DNA of 64,000 nucleotides from Lachnospiraceae bacterium (GCA_017463255.1 JAFTPP010000013.1:62001-126000); one strand, 5' to 3'; positions 1-10,926 are shown, counted from the first letter of the stretch. The notes: generated by a model from the letters alone, not told the origin. Numbers and translations are program-made.

Positions 1-444
1 TATGCGGATGCAATGAAGCTTAGTTCCCAATTACTTGAAGATTTTGAAAATGGCGTAGTCAGTGAAATCTATTTAGCATATACGGCATTTAAGAATACAG
101 TGAGTCATATTCCTACTCTTTTAAAATTACTTCCTGTTGAAGTGGAAAGTAATGAGGAGGCTAAAGAGGTTGAAGAGGATGATAACATTCCGATGAACTT
201 TGAGCCGGAAGATGAAGAAGCACTTGACATGATTATTCCAAAATATGTTACCAGTTTAATTTATGGCGGCATGGTGGAAGCTCTTGCCAGCGAAAATGGC
301 GCACGTATGCAGGCGATGGATTCTGCAACAAGCAATGCGGAAGAAATGATCAGCCACTTATCGTTACAGTATAATAGAGCCCGTCAAGGTTCTATCACAC
401 AAGAATTAACAGAGATTATCGCGGGAGCAAATGCAATTTCCTAA
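1..444 (+). CDS. atpG: ATP synthase F1 gamma subunit, C-terminal part (5' end outside window)
   Basis: The frame is open from the first base, so only the C-terminal 147 codons are present. Gamma is the central rotor shaft that couples proton or sodium flow through Fo to catalysis in the alpha/beta hexamer. The end carries the family's conserved C-terminal helix (ARMQAMDSAT, then SNAEEMI and YNRARQ, ending in a GANAIS tail). An acidic insertion rich in Glu and Asp lies in the middle and is longer than in E. coli gamma. It is followed 26 bases later by atpD, the usual atpAGDC order. The identification is firm; only the missing N-terminus is unknown. Confidence 0.95.
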   Translation, partial: YADAMKLSSQLLEDFENGVVSEIYLAYTAFKNTVSHIPTLLKLLPVEVESNEEAKEVEEDDNIPMNFEPEDEEALDMIIPKYVTSLIYGGMVEALASENGARMQAMDSATSNAEEMISHLSLQYNRARQGSITQELTEIIAGANAIS

Positions 445-449
445 GATAA

Positions 450-1862
<1,413 letters not shown>

Positions 1863-1886
1863 TTGGGGTAGCATGAAAGGAGTATT

Positions 1887-2291
1887 ATGGCAGAGAGTAA
1901 CCAGTTTGCATTAAGAATCATCACTCCGGAACGTGTATTTTACGAAGATGAAGTAGACATGGCAGAATTTAATACAACGGAAGGTGAAGTGGGTATTTAC
2001 CGTAATCACATTCCCATGACCATGATTATTAAGTCAGGCGTATTAACCATTACGAAAGGTGATGAAAAAAAGCACGCTGCATTGCATGAGGGTTTTGTAG
2101 AAGTATTGCAGGAAAAGGTAACGATTCTTGCAGAAGTAATCGAGTGGCCCGATGAGATTGATGTGGCAAGGGCGGAAGCTGCCAGAGACAGAGCCGAGGA
2201 GCGACTTGCCCATGTGGATGAAAAGATTAATGTAGCAAGAGCAGAAGCTGCACTTGCCAGAGCATTAACCAGAATCCAGATTATAAAATAA
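1887..2291 (+). CDS. atpC: ATP synthase F1 epsilon subunit
   Basis: Epsilon is the regulatory subunit at the foot of the rotor. The 134-residue protein has the N-terminal beta-sandwich (RIITPERVFYEDEVDM, then the TTEGEVGIYRNH loop) and an Ala/Arg/Glu-rich C-terminal helical hairpin (from RAEAARDRAEERLA). An AAAGGAG ribosome site sits just before the ATG, 24 bases after atpD. It closes the atp operon. No clear terminator hairpin is visible after it, so some read-through into the next gene is possible. Confidence 0.96.
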   Translation: MAESNQFALRIITPERVFYEDEVDMAEFNTTEGEVGIYRNHIPMTMIIKSGVLTITKGDEKKHAALHEGFVEVLQEKVTILAEVIEWPDEIDVARAEAARDRAEERLAHVDEKINVARAEAALARALTRIQIIK

Positions 2292-2356
2292 TACTTATGT
2301 TGCTAAAAGGCATTCGTTGCATATGATAATCATAAAGAAATCTTTAGAGACTATTT

Positions 2357-2740
2357 ATGAATCAACATCGTATATTACCTTTTTATATGACTTATCCTCT
2401 TCCGGTTTACTATCAGGAAGAGGACAGAGTCATGCAGGATCTCGAATACCTTCAGCAGCTTTATCCTGCGGACGCGAAGCGATATCAGACAAGAATCATG
2501 GTTATATTAGATCAGTTGGATTATGAGGGTAGCGTTATTTATGACGAATATCCTGATAGGATTACTTTATATAAGCTGGTTTCTGATATTAGCAATATGC
2601 TTGCCCGCGAAGAAGAAAGCAGTGGAATTGCAATGACAGATGAGAAAAAGGAATGGATCTCGAGTCTGGTTGCAATTCTTTTGTTCTATGAAATATATAA
2701 GAGAAGACACAATAACAGCAGAGGAATTCTAAGATTTTAG
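2357..2740 (+). CDS. Conserved-looking hypothetical protein, 127 aa
   Basis: I do not recognise a named family. The protein is soluble, has no signal peptide, and has a Tyr/Asp-rich N-terminal half (segments YLQQLYPADAKRY and YEGSVIYDEYPDR). A short hydrophobic C-terminal helix (LVAILLFYEIYKRR) is followed by a basic tail. This pattern resembles small hypothetical proteins seen near atp operons in Lachnospiraceae. The ATG used here has no strong ribosome site; an in-frame ATG at 2387 is an alternative. Function unknown. Confidence 0.7.
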   Translation: MNQHRILPFYMTYPLPVYYQEEDRVMQDLEYLQQLYPADAKRYQTRIMVILDQLDYEGSVIYDEYPDRITLYKLVSDISNMLAREEESSGIAMTDEKKEWISSLVAILLFYEIYKRRHNNSRGILRF

Positions 2741-2838
2741 CATCTGAAATCCTACTGATGCGGTTATAAGAAATGCTTCGGAACGGAGAATGGAATGTAG
2801 TCGTAACAGATTGTTATGACTACATTTTAATTGAAAAA

Positions 2839-3996
2839 ATGGAAAAAATAAGAGAACTTATTGTTGAGGCATTAACAAAAGATTTACAACAGATAATCCT
2901 TAGTAATGCAGTGGACAAGCAAAAAGAAACAAAGATTAAGGTCCGTCCCATTATGATAAAGGGGGAGCTTTTGTTTCAATGCACCAAAACCCTTGGTCCA
3001 AAAGAGTTACATGAGAATTTTACGGTAAGCCCGGCAGTAGATTTTCTTTTTACAAAGATACAGGAACAGTTCCGCCAGGTGGAAATTGATACAGACACAT
3101 GGAGAGCTGTAATACTAATCAGCAAAAAAGGAAAGGTTACCATTAATAAAAAGAAAAAACAGCCTCAAGTTGTTATTAACAAGAATCTTTCCCATAACAG
3201 AACAAAGCAATATATTTTAGAAGAAGGGACTCCGGTGGATTTCTTAATTGATCTTGGAGTTCAGACAAAAGAAGGAAAAATCGTAAAAGCAAAGTATGAT
3301 AAATTTAAACAGATTAATCGTTTCTTAGAATTTATACAGGATATCCTTCCTGCGTTGCCAAAAGACAGAAAGCTAACCATGATTGATTTTGGTTGTGGCA
3401 AGTCTTATCTTACTTTTGCCATGTATTACTATTTGAAAGTTTTAAATCATTACGATATCAGAGTCATTGGTCTGGATTTAAAGGAAGATGTCATTGACCA
3501 TTGTAATGGGTAGAGTAAAAAGTATGGTTATGATGACCTGACATTTTTATTAGGGGACATTAGCACATATGAAGGTGTAGATGCAGTGGATATGGTGGTA
3601 ACACTCCATGCCTGTGATACGGCTACAGATTATGCCCTGTATAAGGCAATTAAGTGGAATGCAAAAGTCATTCTTTCCGTACCATGTTGCCAACATGAAG
3701 TGAACTCACAGATTCAATGTGATGATTTAAAGAGTGTATTAAAATATGGTCTTTTAAAAGAACGTATTTCTGCCTTATTAACAGACGGAATGCGTGCAAA
3801 TATATTAGAAGAAAACGGGTATGATACACAGATTTTGGAATTTATTGATATGGAGCATACCCCTAAAAATATATTAATCCGTGGAGTAAAAAAAGAAAAA
3901 CGCATGGAACCTGCAAGGCAGGTGAAGGCAGATAGTAAGCATCTGGCCCAATATCTGAATGTGGAACAGACTTTACAAAAATTATTGCAACAGTAA
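2839..3996 (+). pseudogene. Class I SAM-dependent methyltransferase interrupted by an in-frame TAG
   Basis: Two consecutive open segments in the same frame are separated only by a TAG at 3511-3513. Read through it, the product is about 385 residues. The C-terminal half has the SAM-binding motif I (MIDFGCGKSYLTF) and then the motifs LHACDTATDYAL and VPCCQHEV, which resemble the METTL25-like (Methyltransf_32) group of putative RNA methyltransferases. The stop falls after motif I and before those motifs, so the first fragment alone should be inactive. The frame is intact on both sides, which means a single base change rather than a frameshift. The start is placed at the ATG giving MEKIREL; an earlier in-frame ATG at 2773 would add 22 residues. 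No good ribosome site marks either one. Confidence 0.75.
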
Positions 3997-4017
3997 ATTG
4001 TCTATGAAAGGACTCAA

Positions 4018-6555
4018 ATGAAGAAATCCGTTATTTTGCTAACAGCCAAAATCATAACATTTCTTATAACTTTTATTGCGTCGCTATTTATTTTCAGCGA
4101 GTTAATGAATCGCGGTAATACGGATATGACAGCAAAAATGTCTGACGCTACATTGCCTATGATTTATGTGGTACAGGAAGATTTGAAGTACAATCCCATG
4201 CACGGCTATACCACAGAAATGGAGCCCGCATATTTGCGTGACAGTATTACTACCATTGATTCTTCCAGAAATCTGTTTATCAGCATAGAAAAGTATGATG
4301 CGCTTATCAGTAAAATTGAATACGAAATCCGAAGTGTTGACGGTTCAAGATTGGTGGAAAAGACAGTAGTTGATAAATTTACCAATGAAGGAGATAAGTA
4401 CCTTGTCAGTCTTCCGATTAAAGATTTGCTGACAGAAAATGAAGAATATACACTTACCATTATTCTTACATTGGATGAGGAAATTACAGCACGGTATTAT
4501 ACCCGCCTGGTAAAAGGCGATGAATATTACATGCGAGAAAAGCTGGAATTTGTACGTTTTTTTAATGAATGTACATTTGATGCCGACGCAGCTTTGGATA
4601 TTGTAAAGTATTTAGAATCCAACGCAAGCGGTGATAATACAACTCTTGGAAAAGTAAATATATACAGTTCGTTTAAACAGATTACATGGGCAGGGTTACC
4701 TGTGGAGAAAGAGACAGAGCCGGCCATTACCGTAAAGGAACTGGCAAGCGATACGGCTACGGTTCATGTGGAGTATATTGCCAAAGCCAAGGTGGATTCA
4801 GATACACATCACTATAGGATAAAAGAGTATTACCGTGTACGTTATACAAAAGACAGAATGTATCTTTTGAATTTTGAACGTACTATGGATGAACTCTTTT
4901 TTGAAAAAGATGATGTTTATACAGATGGCACCATTATGCTTGGAATTCAAAGTGAAACACCTGAGTTTGTGGAAAGTGAAAACGGCCAGATTCTGACACT
5001 GGTTGTAGAGGATAGACTGTTTTGTGTCAATACTGCCAAAAATAATGTCGCTAATCTTTATGGCTTTTATGATAATACGGACATTGACTTAAGAACCATA
5101 TATGATGCCCATGATATTAAAGTATTAAGTGTAGACGAAGCAGGGAATGTTGTCTTCATTGTTTATGGTTATATGAATAGGGGTATTCATGAGGGCGAAG
5201 TAGGAGTAGCTATCTATTACTATAGTAGCCTGTCTAATACAGTGGAGCAACATGTGTTTATTCCTTATACAAAATCCACAGATCTTTTACGGTTGGAAGT
5301 GGAGCAGATGGCATTTATCAGTAAAAATGATGAAGTATGTCTTATTTTTGATGGCAATGTATACATGATTAATATGCATTCACGGGAGTATGATATTATT
5401 GCAAGGAATTTGATTCAGGGTCAGTATAAGGTTTCAGATGACAAGCATATGTTACTGTTACAAAACGGCAAGGATATTAACAGTGCCACTTCATTAACCC
5501 TGATTAATTTAAATACCTTGGTTCAGTCAGAGATTGAAGCAGGGGAAGGTAACAGCATTAAGCCTATTGGATTTATGGGGGAAGATATTGTATATGGAAT
5601 AGCCCATAATGAAGATATTTTAACTAATTTAAGCGGTCAGACTCTTTTTCCAATGTATGAAATACGGATTCAGGATGAGTTTGGCGCAATCTTAAAAACC
5701 TATAAGGATAGTATCCATTATGTTACAGAGGCGGCAATTGAAGCAAATCAATTATTGCTAACAAGAGTAACGAAAGATGAAGATGGCAATTTCAAGGATG
5801 CAGTAGGAGACCAGATTCTCAGTAATGAGATTATTAAATCCGGCAAAAATACGGTTTCTTATCCTATTACCCAGAATTTTGAGAAGATTGTCCAGCTGAA
5901 TCTTGCAAAAAAAATAACCGCTAAGACGTTAAAGTTCTTAGCACCTAAGGAAGTATTATTTGAGGGCAGTAGAAAAGTAGCACTTGAAAATAGCAACCTG
6001 TCTGAAGAACGTTACTATGTATATGGCTTAAACGGTATTGTGACTTCATATATAAAAGCAAGTGATGCAGTTAAGCTGGCACAGGAAATATCCGGAGTTG
6101 TTTTAGGAAAAGACGGACAGTATTTATGGAGAAAAGTCACCAGACGTAATATAAATCAGATTTTATCCATTGAGGCAGCAGAAGTAATGGAAGAGCAGAC
6201 CACCATGTCAGTGTGTCTGGATACCATATTAAAATTAGAAGGTGTAATCAGAAATACAGCGCTTATGTTAAATGAGGGAGAGAATGCAATGTCTGTCTTA
6301 AAAGAGTGTCTGCCGGATTATACCATTATGGACTTATCAGGATGTAAACTGGAATCCATGTTATATTATATTAATTTGGATATCCCGGTTTTGGTTATCA
6401 CACCACAAGAAGAAGCGTTGATTATTGTGGGATATAATACAACACAACTTGCATTAATGGACCCTGCCAAGGGAACCATATATAAGGAATCTACTTCAAA
6501 ATTAACAGAGAAATTCGAAAATGAAGGATATCGGTTTATTACTTATATGAAGTAG
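4018..6555 (+). CDS. Large membrane-anchored protein with degenerate C39-like peptidase end
   Basis: The 845-residue protein has one N-terminal membrane segment (residues about 9-28, rich in Ile, Thr and Phe) and is otherwise predicted to be outside the cell. A long beta-rich middle contains repeated short hydrophobic strands that suggest a propeller-like or multi-domain fold. The last 130 residues look like a C39-type papain-fold domain, with a cysteine in MSVCLDTILKLEG and the IIVGYN / MDPAKGTIY strand pair. Where active C39 enzymes have a His before the VGY strand, this protein has EEAL, so it may bind peptide rather than cut it. An AAAGGA site precedes the ATG. Family level is uncertain. 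Confidence 0.65.
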   Translation: MKKSVILLTAKIITFLITFIASLFIFSELMNRGNTDMTAKMSDATLPMIYVVQEDLKYNPMHGYTTEMEPAYLRDSITTIDSSRNLFISIEKYDALISKIEYEIRSVDGSRLVEKTVVDKFTNEGDKYLVSLPIKDLLTENEEYTLTIILTLDEEITARYYTRLVKGDEYYMREKLEFVRFFNECTFDADAALDIVKYLESNASGDNTTLGKVNIYSSFKQITWAGLPVEKETEPAITVKELASDTATVHVEYIAKAKVDSDTHHYRIKEYYRVRYTKDRMYLLNFERTMDELFFEKDDVYTDGTIMLGIQSETPEFVESENGQILTLVVEDRLFCVNTAKNNVANLYGFYDNTDIDLRTIYDAHDIKVLSVDEAGNVVFIVYGYMNRGIHEGEVGVAIYYYSSLSNTVEQHVFIPYTKSTDLLRLEVEQMAFISKNDEVCLIFDGNVYMINMHSREYDIIARNLIQGQYKVSDDKHMLLLQNGKDINSATSLTLINLNTLVQSEIEAGEGNSIKPIGFMGEDIVYGIAHNEDILTNLSGQTLFPMYEIRIQDEFGAILKTYKDSIHYVTEAAIEANQLLLTRVTKDEDGNFKDAVGDQILSNEIIKSGKNTVSYPITQNFEKIVQLNLAKKITAKTLKFLAPKEVLFEGSRKVALENSNLSEERYYVYGLNGIVTSYIKASDAVKLAQEISGVVLGKDGQYLWRKVTRRNINQILSIEAAEVMEEQTTMSVCLDTILKLEGVIRNTALMLNEGENAMSVLKECLPDYTIMDLSGCKLESMLYYINLDIPVLVITPQEEALIIVGYNTTQLALMDPAKGTIYKESTSKLTEKFENEGYRFITYMK

Positions 6556-6602
6556 AAGATATCAGGCGGATTTGACCGCTTACCGGAAAGAAGGAAGAAC
6601 AG

Positions 6603-7718
6603 ATGGATCCAAGAGTAGAGCAGCTTGCAAAAAACCTGGTGGAATATTCCTGTCAGGTAAAAAAAGGAGACAAAGTCTATATTCATTTTATTGGAAGAGA
6701 CACCGAAGAACTGGCAAGGGCCTTAATTAAAGAAGTGTACCGCGTAGGCGGACTTGCATTTCCCCATTATACAAGCCAAAGGGTCCAAAGAGAAATGCTG
6801 CTTCATGCATCCAAGGAACAACTGGAATTAATGGCAGAAGTGGACAGCCTTGAAATGAGCAATATGGATTGCTATATCGGAATCCGCGGTTCTGAGAATG
6901 CTTCGGAATTATCCGATGTACCGTCAGAGAGAATGGCATTATATGATAAATACTATGCAGAACCGGTTCATCATCAGATCAGGGTTCCAAAGACTCGTTG
7001 GGTGGTGTTAAGATATCCCAATGCTGCCATGGCACAGCTTGCAGGCAGTAGTCAGGATGCTTTTGAAGATTTCTATTTTAATGTATGCAACTTAGATTAT
7101 TCAAAAATGCATGAGGCTATGCAGCCACTGATTGAATATATGAATAAAACGGATAAGGTGCGTATTGTAGGTTCCGGAACAGATATTTCTTTTTCCATTA
7201 AAGGAATTGGTGCAGTACCATGCTCCGGCAGAAGAAATATTCCGGATGGGGAAGTATATACTGCACCGGTTAGAGATAGTGTAAACGGAACTATATCCTA
7301 TAATACTCAGTCTTTGTACCAGGGATTTACCTATGAAAATGTAAAGCTTACATTTAAAGATGGTAAGATTGTAGAAGCAACTGCTAATGATAGTGTAAAG
7401 ATTAATGAGCTGTTAAATTCGGATGAGGGGGCAAGATATATTGGGGAATTCGCAATCGGTGTGAATCCATATATTCACCATGCCATGAAAGATATTTTGT
7501 TTGATGAAAAGATTGCAGGTTCCATCCATTTTACACCGGGCAACTGCTATGCATCTGCTGATAACGGAAACCATTCTGTCATACACTGGGATCTGGTGCT
7601 CATTCAGACACCGGAATATGGCGGAGGAGAAATTTATTTTGATGATGTTTTGATTCGTAAAGATGGCAGATTTGTGGTGCCGGAACTCAATGGTCTTAAT
7701 GAAGAAAATCTAAAATAA
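6603..7718 (+). CDS. M29-family metallo-aminopeptidase (aminopeptidase T/PepS-like)
   Basis: This cytoplasmic zinc or cobalt aminopeptidase removes N-terminal residues from small peptides. The 371-residue protein matches the family size. Recognisable features are the N-terminal VEYSCQVKKGDKVYI segment, the GSGTDISFSIKG strand, the metal-site region with IPDGEVYTAPV and GEFAIGVNP, and the C-terminal NHSVIHWDLV and GGGEIYFD motifs that supply metal ligands (Glu, His, Asp). An AGAAGGAAGA ribosome site lies ahead of the ATG. The downstream RNA methylase begins shortly after and is probably co-transcribed. Confidence 0.88.
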   Translation: MDPRVEQLAKNLVEYSCQVKKGDKVYIHFIGRDTEELARALIKEVYRVGGLAFPHYTSQRVQREMLLHASKEQLELMAEVDSLEMSNMDCYIGIRGSENASELSDVPSERMALYDKYYAEPVHHQIRVPKTRWVVLRYPNAAMAQLAGSSQDAFEDFYFNVCNLDYSKMHEAMQPLIEYMNKTDKVRIVGSGTDISFSIKGIGAVPCSGRRNIPDGEVYTAPVRDSVNGTISYNTQSLYQGFTYENVKLTFKDGKIVEATANDSVKINELLNSDEGARYIGEFAIGVNPYIHHAMKDILFDEKIAGSIHFTPGNCYASADNGNHSVIHWDLVLIQTPEYGGGEIYFDDVLIRKDGRFVVPELNGLNEENLK

Positions 7719-7752
7719 AAAGCGTACATTTTGAAAAAGCATGGAGATAGCA

Positions 7753-8580
7753 ATGGCGGAAACAAAGATTTATAGTAAAAACAGTACATTCCAGAAGTTT
7801 GAAGTACTGAAAACAAACCGAAATAAGAGATATAAATACAATGAGTTTTTGGTTGAAGGGGTACGAAGCCTTAACGAAGCAGTTAAGAACAATTGGAAAA
7901 TTAAATCCTTTTTATATGATAGAGCCAACTTGTCTGACTGGGCTAAAGATATGATTCAAAATGTCAAAACGGATATGAATTATTGCCTGACAAGTGAGCT
8001 TATGAAAGAACTCAGTAATAAGGAAGATACTTCTGAGTTAATGGCTATCATTGAGATGCGTGAAGATAGTCTCGACAGTGTACAGCTTTCAAAGAGCCCC
8101 TTTATTGTTCTCTTTGACAGACCATCTAACAAGGGAAACCTTGGAACAATGATTCGCTCTTGCGATGCACTTGGTGCAGATATGCTGATTATTACAGGGC
8201 ATTCTGTTGATTTGTATGATCCTGATGTGGTGGTATCCGCAATGGGCTCCTTTTTCAACATGCCGGTAATTAGGATTGCTGATAATAAAGTATTATTTGA
8301 ATACATTGATGAGCTCAAGAGAAAATATCCTGATTTTATGACATTGGGGACTACGGCTCATAAAGAGAACCCCATTTACAGTGCGGATTTAACTGTTCCT
8401 CTTATGTTAATGATGGGGAATGAAACAATGGGACTTAACAAAGCATTTAAAGAATATTGTGACATGTTATGCACCATTCCCATGTCAGAAAAGTCTTATG
8501 CATCTTCATTTAATGTAAGCTGTGCAGCATCAATCATGATGTATGAAATAACAAGGCAACGGGGGATTGATATTTCCTGA
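7753..8580 (+). CDS. TrmH/SpoU-family RNA 2'-O-methyltransferase
   Basis: This SPOUT-fold enzyme methylates a ribose of rRNA or tRNA using SAM. The N-terminal half is a substrate-binding region (NEFLVEGVRSLNEA). The C-terminal half has the three SpoU motifs: NKGNLGTMIRSCDALGAD (catalytic Asn and Arg), LMLMMGNETMGLNKAF, and CTIPMSEKSYASSFNVSCAASI. The start is placed at the ATG of MAETKIY, which has a GGAG six bases upstream; the ATG at 7741 would overlap that site. The target nucleotide cannot be read from the sequence. Confidence 0.88.
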   Translation: MAETKIYSKNSTFQKFEVLKTNRNKRYKYNEFLVEGVRSLNEAVKNNWKIKSFLYDRANLSDWAKDMIQNVKTDMNYCLTSELMKELSNKEDTSELMAIIEMREDSLDSVQLSKSPFIVLFDRPSNKGNLGTMIRSCDALGADMLIITGHSVDLYDPDVVVSAMGSFFNMPVIRIADNKVLFEYIDELKRKYPDFMTLGTTAHKENPIYSADLTVPLMLMMGNETMGLNKAFKEYCDMLCTIPMSEKSYASSFNVSCAASIMMYEITRQRGIDIS

Positions 8581-8730
8581 TACAGTTTAAAGGATTTAAA
8601 CAGTCGGATAATGAAATAAATAATGAACTGCCACCGGGTAGAAGAATGCAATGAGCATTCGTGAACGTATCGTTAGGTCTTAGAAGATATGTTTACGGAT
8701 GCTTTTTTAATAGAATTTGGAAGGAAAGTT

Positions 8731-9423
8731 ATGAATATTTTAAAATCAATCAAGGATTTAACTATATATGAAAGAGTTATTTGGATATCATCTCTTATTC
8801 TTATTTTAACCTCGTTTGTCCTGTTTGAAAGCAGTGATTACCTGACTGTGATTGCTTCTTTGGTTGGTGCGACGGCATTGATATTTGTGGGTAAGGGGGA
8901 TGCAATAGGACAACTGTTAACCATTGTTTTTGCATTACTTTATGCGATTATTTCATTCGGTTTCAGATATTATGGAGAGATGTTAACCTATCTTGCCATG
9001 ACAGCGCCTTCAGCTTTGGTTGCCATGATTAATTGGTTAAGACATCCTTATACCAAACGGGAAGTAGCGGTGAGTAAGATTCAGGGTAAACAGTGGTTCT
9101 TTTTAATGATAAGCGCCGTGGTAGTTACAATAATATTAGGTTTTATTTTAAGTGAATTAGGGACTACGAATCTGATGTTTAGCACCCTGTCAGTAACAAC
9201 AAGTTATCTGGCTTCCATGCTTACTATTTTTCGCAGCCGGTATTATGCCATTGCTTATGCGCTAAATGATATCATATTGATTATATTGTGGATTTTAGCT
9301 ACAATGGAAAACATAAACTATATGCCAATGATTATATGTTTTATTATTTTTTTAGTGAATGATACATATGGATATATTCATTGGAAAGTTATGGAGGAAA
9401 GACAACAAAAGGATAGAACATGA
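8731..9423 (+). CDS. pnuC: PnuC-family nicotinamide riboside (or related vitamin) transporter
   Basis: This integral membrane facilitator has about seven hydrophobic segments. PnuC proteins import nicotinamide riboside, and close relatives carry riboflavin or thiamine. The pattern of family motifs (YYGEMLTYL, TTSYLASMLTIFRSRYYAIAYALNDIILIILW, then FLVNDTYGYIHW) supports the assignment. The start at MNILKS is chosen because AAGGAAAG lies just before it; the longer frame from 8689 has no ribosome site. Its stop overlaps the next start (ATGA). The 150 bases upstream contain a perfect 6-bp hairpin near 8644-8660, but I cannot match them to a known riboswitch. Nicotinate phosphoribosyltransferase elsewhere in the window fits an NAD-precursor role. 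Confidence 0.8.
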   Translation: MNILKSIKDLTIYERVIWISSLILILTSFVLFESSDYLTVIASLVGATALIFVGKGDAIGQLLTIVFALLYAIISFGFRYYGEMLTYLAMTAPSALVAMINWLRHPYTKREVAVSKIQGKQWFFLMISAVVVTIILGFILSELGTTNLMFSTLSVTTSYLASMLTIFRSRYYAIAYALNDIILIILWILATMENINYMPMIICFIIFLVNDTYGYIHWKVMEERQQKDRT

Positions 9424-10304
9424 TGAAAAAACAAAAAGAATGGTTGATCATTTTTTCCTGTCTATTAGTTATGGTGGGATGTGGAAAAGATACTATAACC
9501 ACAATTGATGCTGAAAGTGATACGAATATAGAAAAGAGCACAGTGGATGAAAGAGTCGCAGAGGGGCTTCGCGCAGTAAATGTAGGTGATAAGGAGACTA
9601 TCTTGGATGAGGAGCTTGTATTAACTTTTATTGATGAGTTTGATGGGACTTCTTTAAAAACGGATTTGTGGGAGTATTGTCCTTTGTGGGAACGCGCAGA
9701 CAGAGGCGGGAAATGGGATTCTAAGTGTGTGGCGGTAGATAATGATAAGTTAGTCTTGTCGGTAATTTATGATGAAGATGCAGGTTGTTATAAATCAGGG
9801 GCAATCCGTACAAAAGGGTTATTTGAGCAGACTTATGGATATTTTGAAGCAAGTATGCGGGTGCAGGATGTGCCGGGTTTTTGGTCAGCATTCTGGATGA
9901 TGTGTGGTGAGGTCGGAAATATTGACGGATACGGTAACGATGGCACTGAAATTGACATCATGGAGGCATATAATTATGAAAGCAAAGGAATTAACTTTGC
10001 CCTGCATTGGGATGGATATGAAAAAGATCATCAGTCTGTAGGAAAAAGCAAAGAGTATCCTGATTTATATGATGGTAATTTTCACACCTATGCCGTGCTT
10101 TGGACACCCACAGAATATAAATGGTATATTGATGGTGAATTTGTGTGGAAATCAAAGGCCGGAGGAGTTTGTGATAATCCGGGATATATGAAGCTTACCC
10201 TTGAGGTGGGCTCGTGGGCAGGAGAAATCGTGCCAAGTGATTTGCCGGCAACAGTGGAAGTGGAGTATGTAAGGGCATATCAATTTTCTGACAGGTTGGA
10301 GTGA
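9420..10304 (+). CDS. GH16 endo-beta-glucanase-like lipoprotein
   Basis: This predicted surface lipoprotein hydrolyses beta-1,3 or mixed-linkage glucans. A signal peptide ends in the lipobox MVGC, with Cys about 21 residues in. The GH16 domain follows from FIDEFDG. The catalytic signature is GTEIDIMEAY, with Glu177 as nucleophile, Asp179, and Glu182 as acid/base. Other GH16 hallmarks are the FWSAFWMM strand, the HTYAVLWTP strand and the C-terminal VEVEYVRAYQ strand. The ATG overlaps the pnuC stop, so the two are translationally coupled, although they share no obvious function. The exact glucan (laminarin, lichenan or other) is not decidable here. Confidence 0.9.
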   Translation: MMKKQKEWLIIFSCLLVMVGCGKDTITTIDAESDTNIEKSTVDERVAEGLRAVNVGDKETILDEELVLTFIDEFDGTSLKTDLWEYCPLWERADRGGKWDSKCVAVDNDKLVLSVIYDEDAGCYKSGAIRTKGLFEQTYGYFEASMRVQDVPGFWSAFWMMCGEVGNIDGYGNDGTEIDIMEAYNYESKGINFALHWDGYEKDHQSVGKSKEYPDLYDGNFHTYAVLWTPTEYKWYIDGEFVWKSKAGGVCDNPGYMKLTLEVGSWAGEIVPSDLPATVEVEYVRAYQFSDRLE

Positions 10305-10309
10305 GCATT

Positions 10310-10912
10310 ATGATAAAAAACATTGTTTTTGATATGGGGAATGTATTGTTGGATTATAACCCTAATGTCATTTTGGATAAAGTATGTGAAAATGAAGCAG
10401 AAAAAGAAATAATTTTTAAGGAGCTTTTTTTGGGAGAAGAATGGATTCAGGGAGATAGAGGAGAAATTACCAATGCCGAAAGGTTTGATGGTGTCAGCAA
10501 AAGAGTACCTGAATATTTACACGATAAACTGAGAGAATGTGTTGATTACTGGGATATCTGTATGTTACCTGTTGCAGGAGCACAGGAGTTTGTGCAGACG
10601 ATGAGGGATAAAGGGTATGGTCTATATGTATTATCCAATGCGTGTACCAAGTTTTATGAATATTTTCCCAAGCACTACCCCCTTCACATATTTGACGGAG
10701 TTGTAGTGTCGTCAGATATTCACATGATTAAGCCTGACCCTAAAATATATGACTACCTCTTTAATAAGTATGATTTGAATCCGGCAGAATGTTTTTTTAT
10801 TGATGATAGGAATGAAAACGTAGCGGCTGCAAAAAAGGCAGGAATGAGCGGAATTGTTTTTCAGAATAATTATGATGAGATTAGAAAAATATTGGGTATA
10901 GCCTCCACTTAA
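10310..10912 (+). CDS. HAD-superfamily hydrolase (HAD-IA type phosphatase)
   Basis: This is a small cytoplasmic phosphatase-type hydrolase of about 200 residues. Motif I is FDMGNVLLDY; the second Asp of the classical DxD is replaced by Gly-Asn, as is common in the HAD-IA/YihX-like branch. Motif II is VLSNA, motif III is the Lys of MIKPDPKIY, and motif IV is FFIDDRNENV. The start is set at the ATG with GGAG eight bases upstream; a GTG nine bases earlier sits on top of that ribosome site. It follows the GH16 gene by five bases. The substrate is unknown, possibly a sugar phosphate. Confidence 0.87.
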   Translation: MIKNIVFDMGNVLLDYNPNVILDKVCENEAEKEIIFKELFLGEEWIQGDRGEITNAERFDGVSKRVPEYLHDKLRECVDYWDICMLPVAGAQEFVQTMRDKGYGLYVLSNACTKFYEYFPKHYPLHIFDGVVVSSDIHMIKPDPKIYDYLFNKYDLNPAECFFIDDRNENVAAAKKAGMSGIVFQNNYDEIRKILGIAST

Positions 10913-10924
10913 AGGGAGGCTATA
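10897..10924. terminator. Bidirectional terminator between HAD hydrolase and queT
   Basis: A hairpin with arms TATAGCCTCC / GGAGGCTATA and a loop containing the HAD stop codon. A T-rich run follows on the plus strand. It serves two convergent genes. Confidence 0.75.
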
Positions 10925-10926
10925 TT

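Noticed and set aside
2317-2526. Second frame overlapping the 127-residue hypothetical protein
   Set aside because: Out of frame with the better-supported gene, no ribosome site, and Ser/Gly-rich random-looking sequence.
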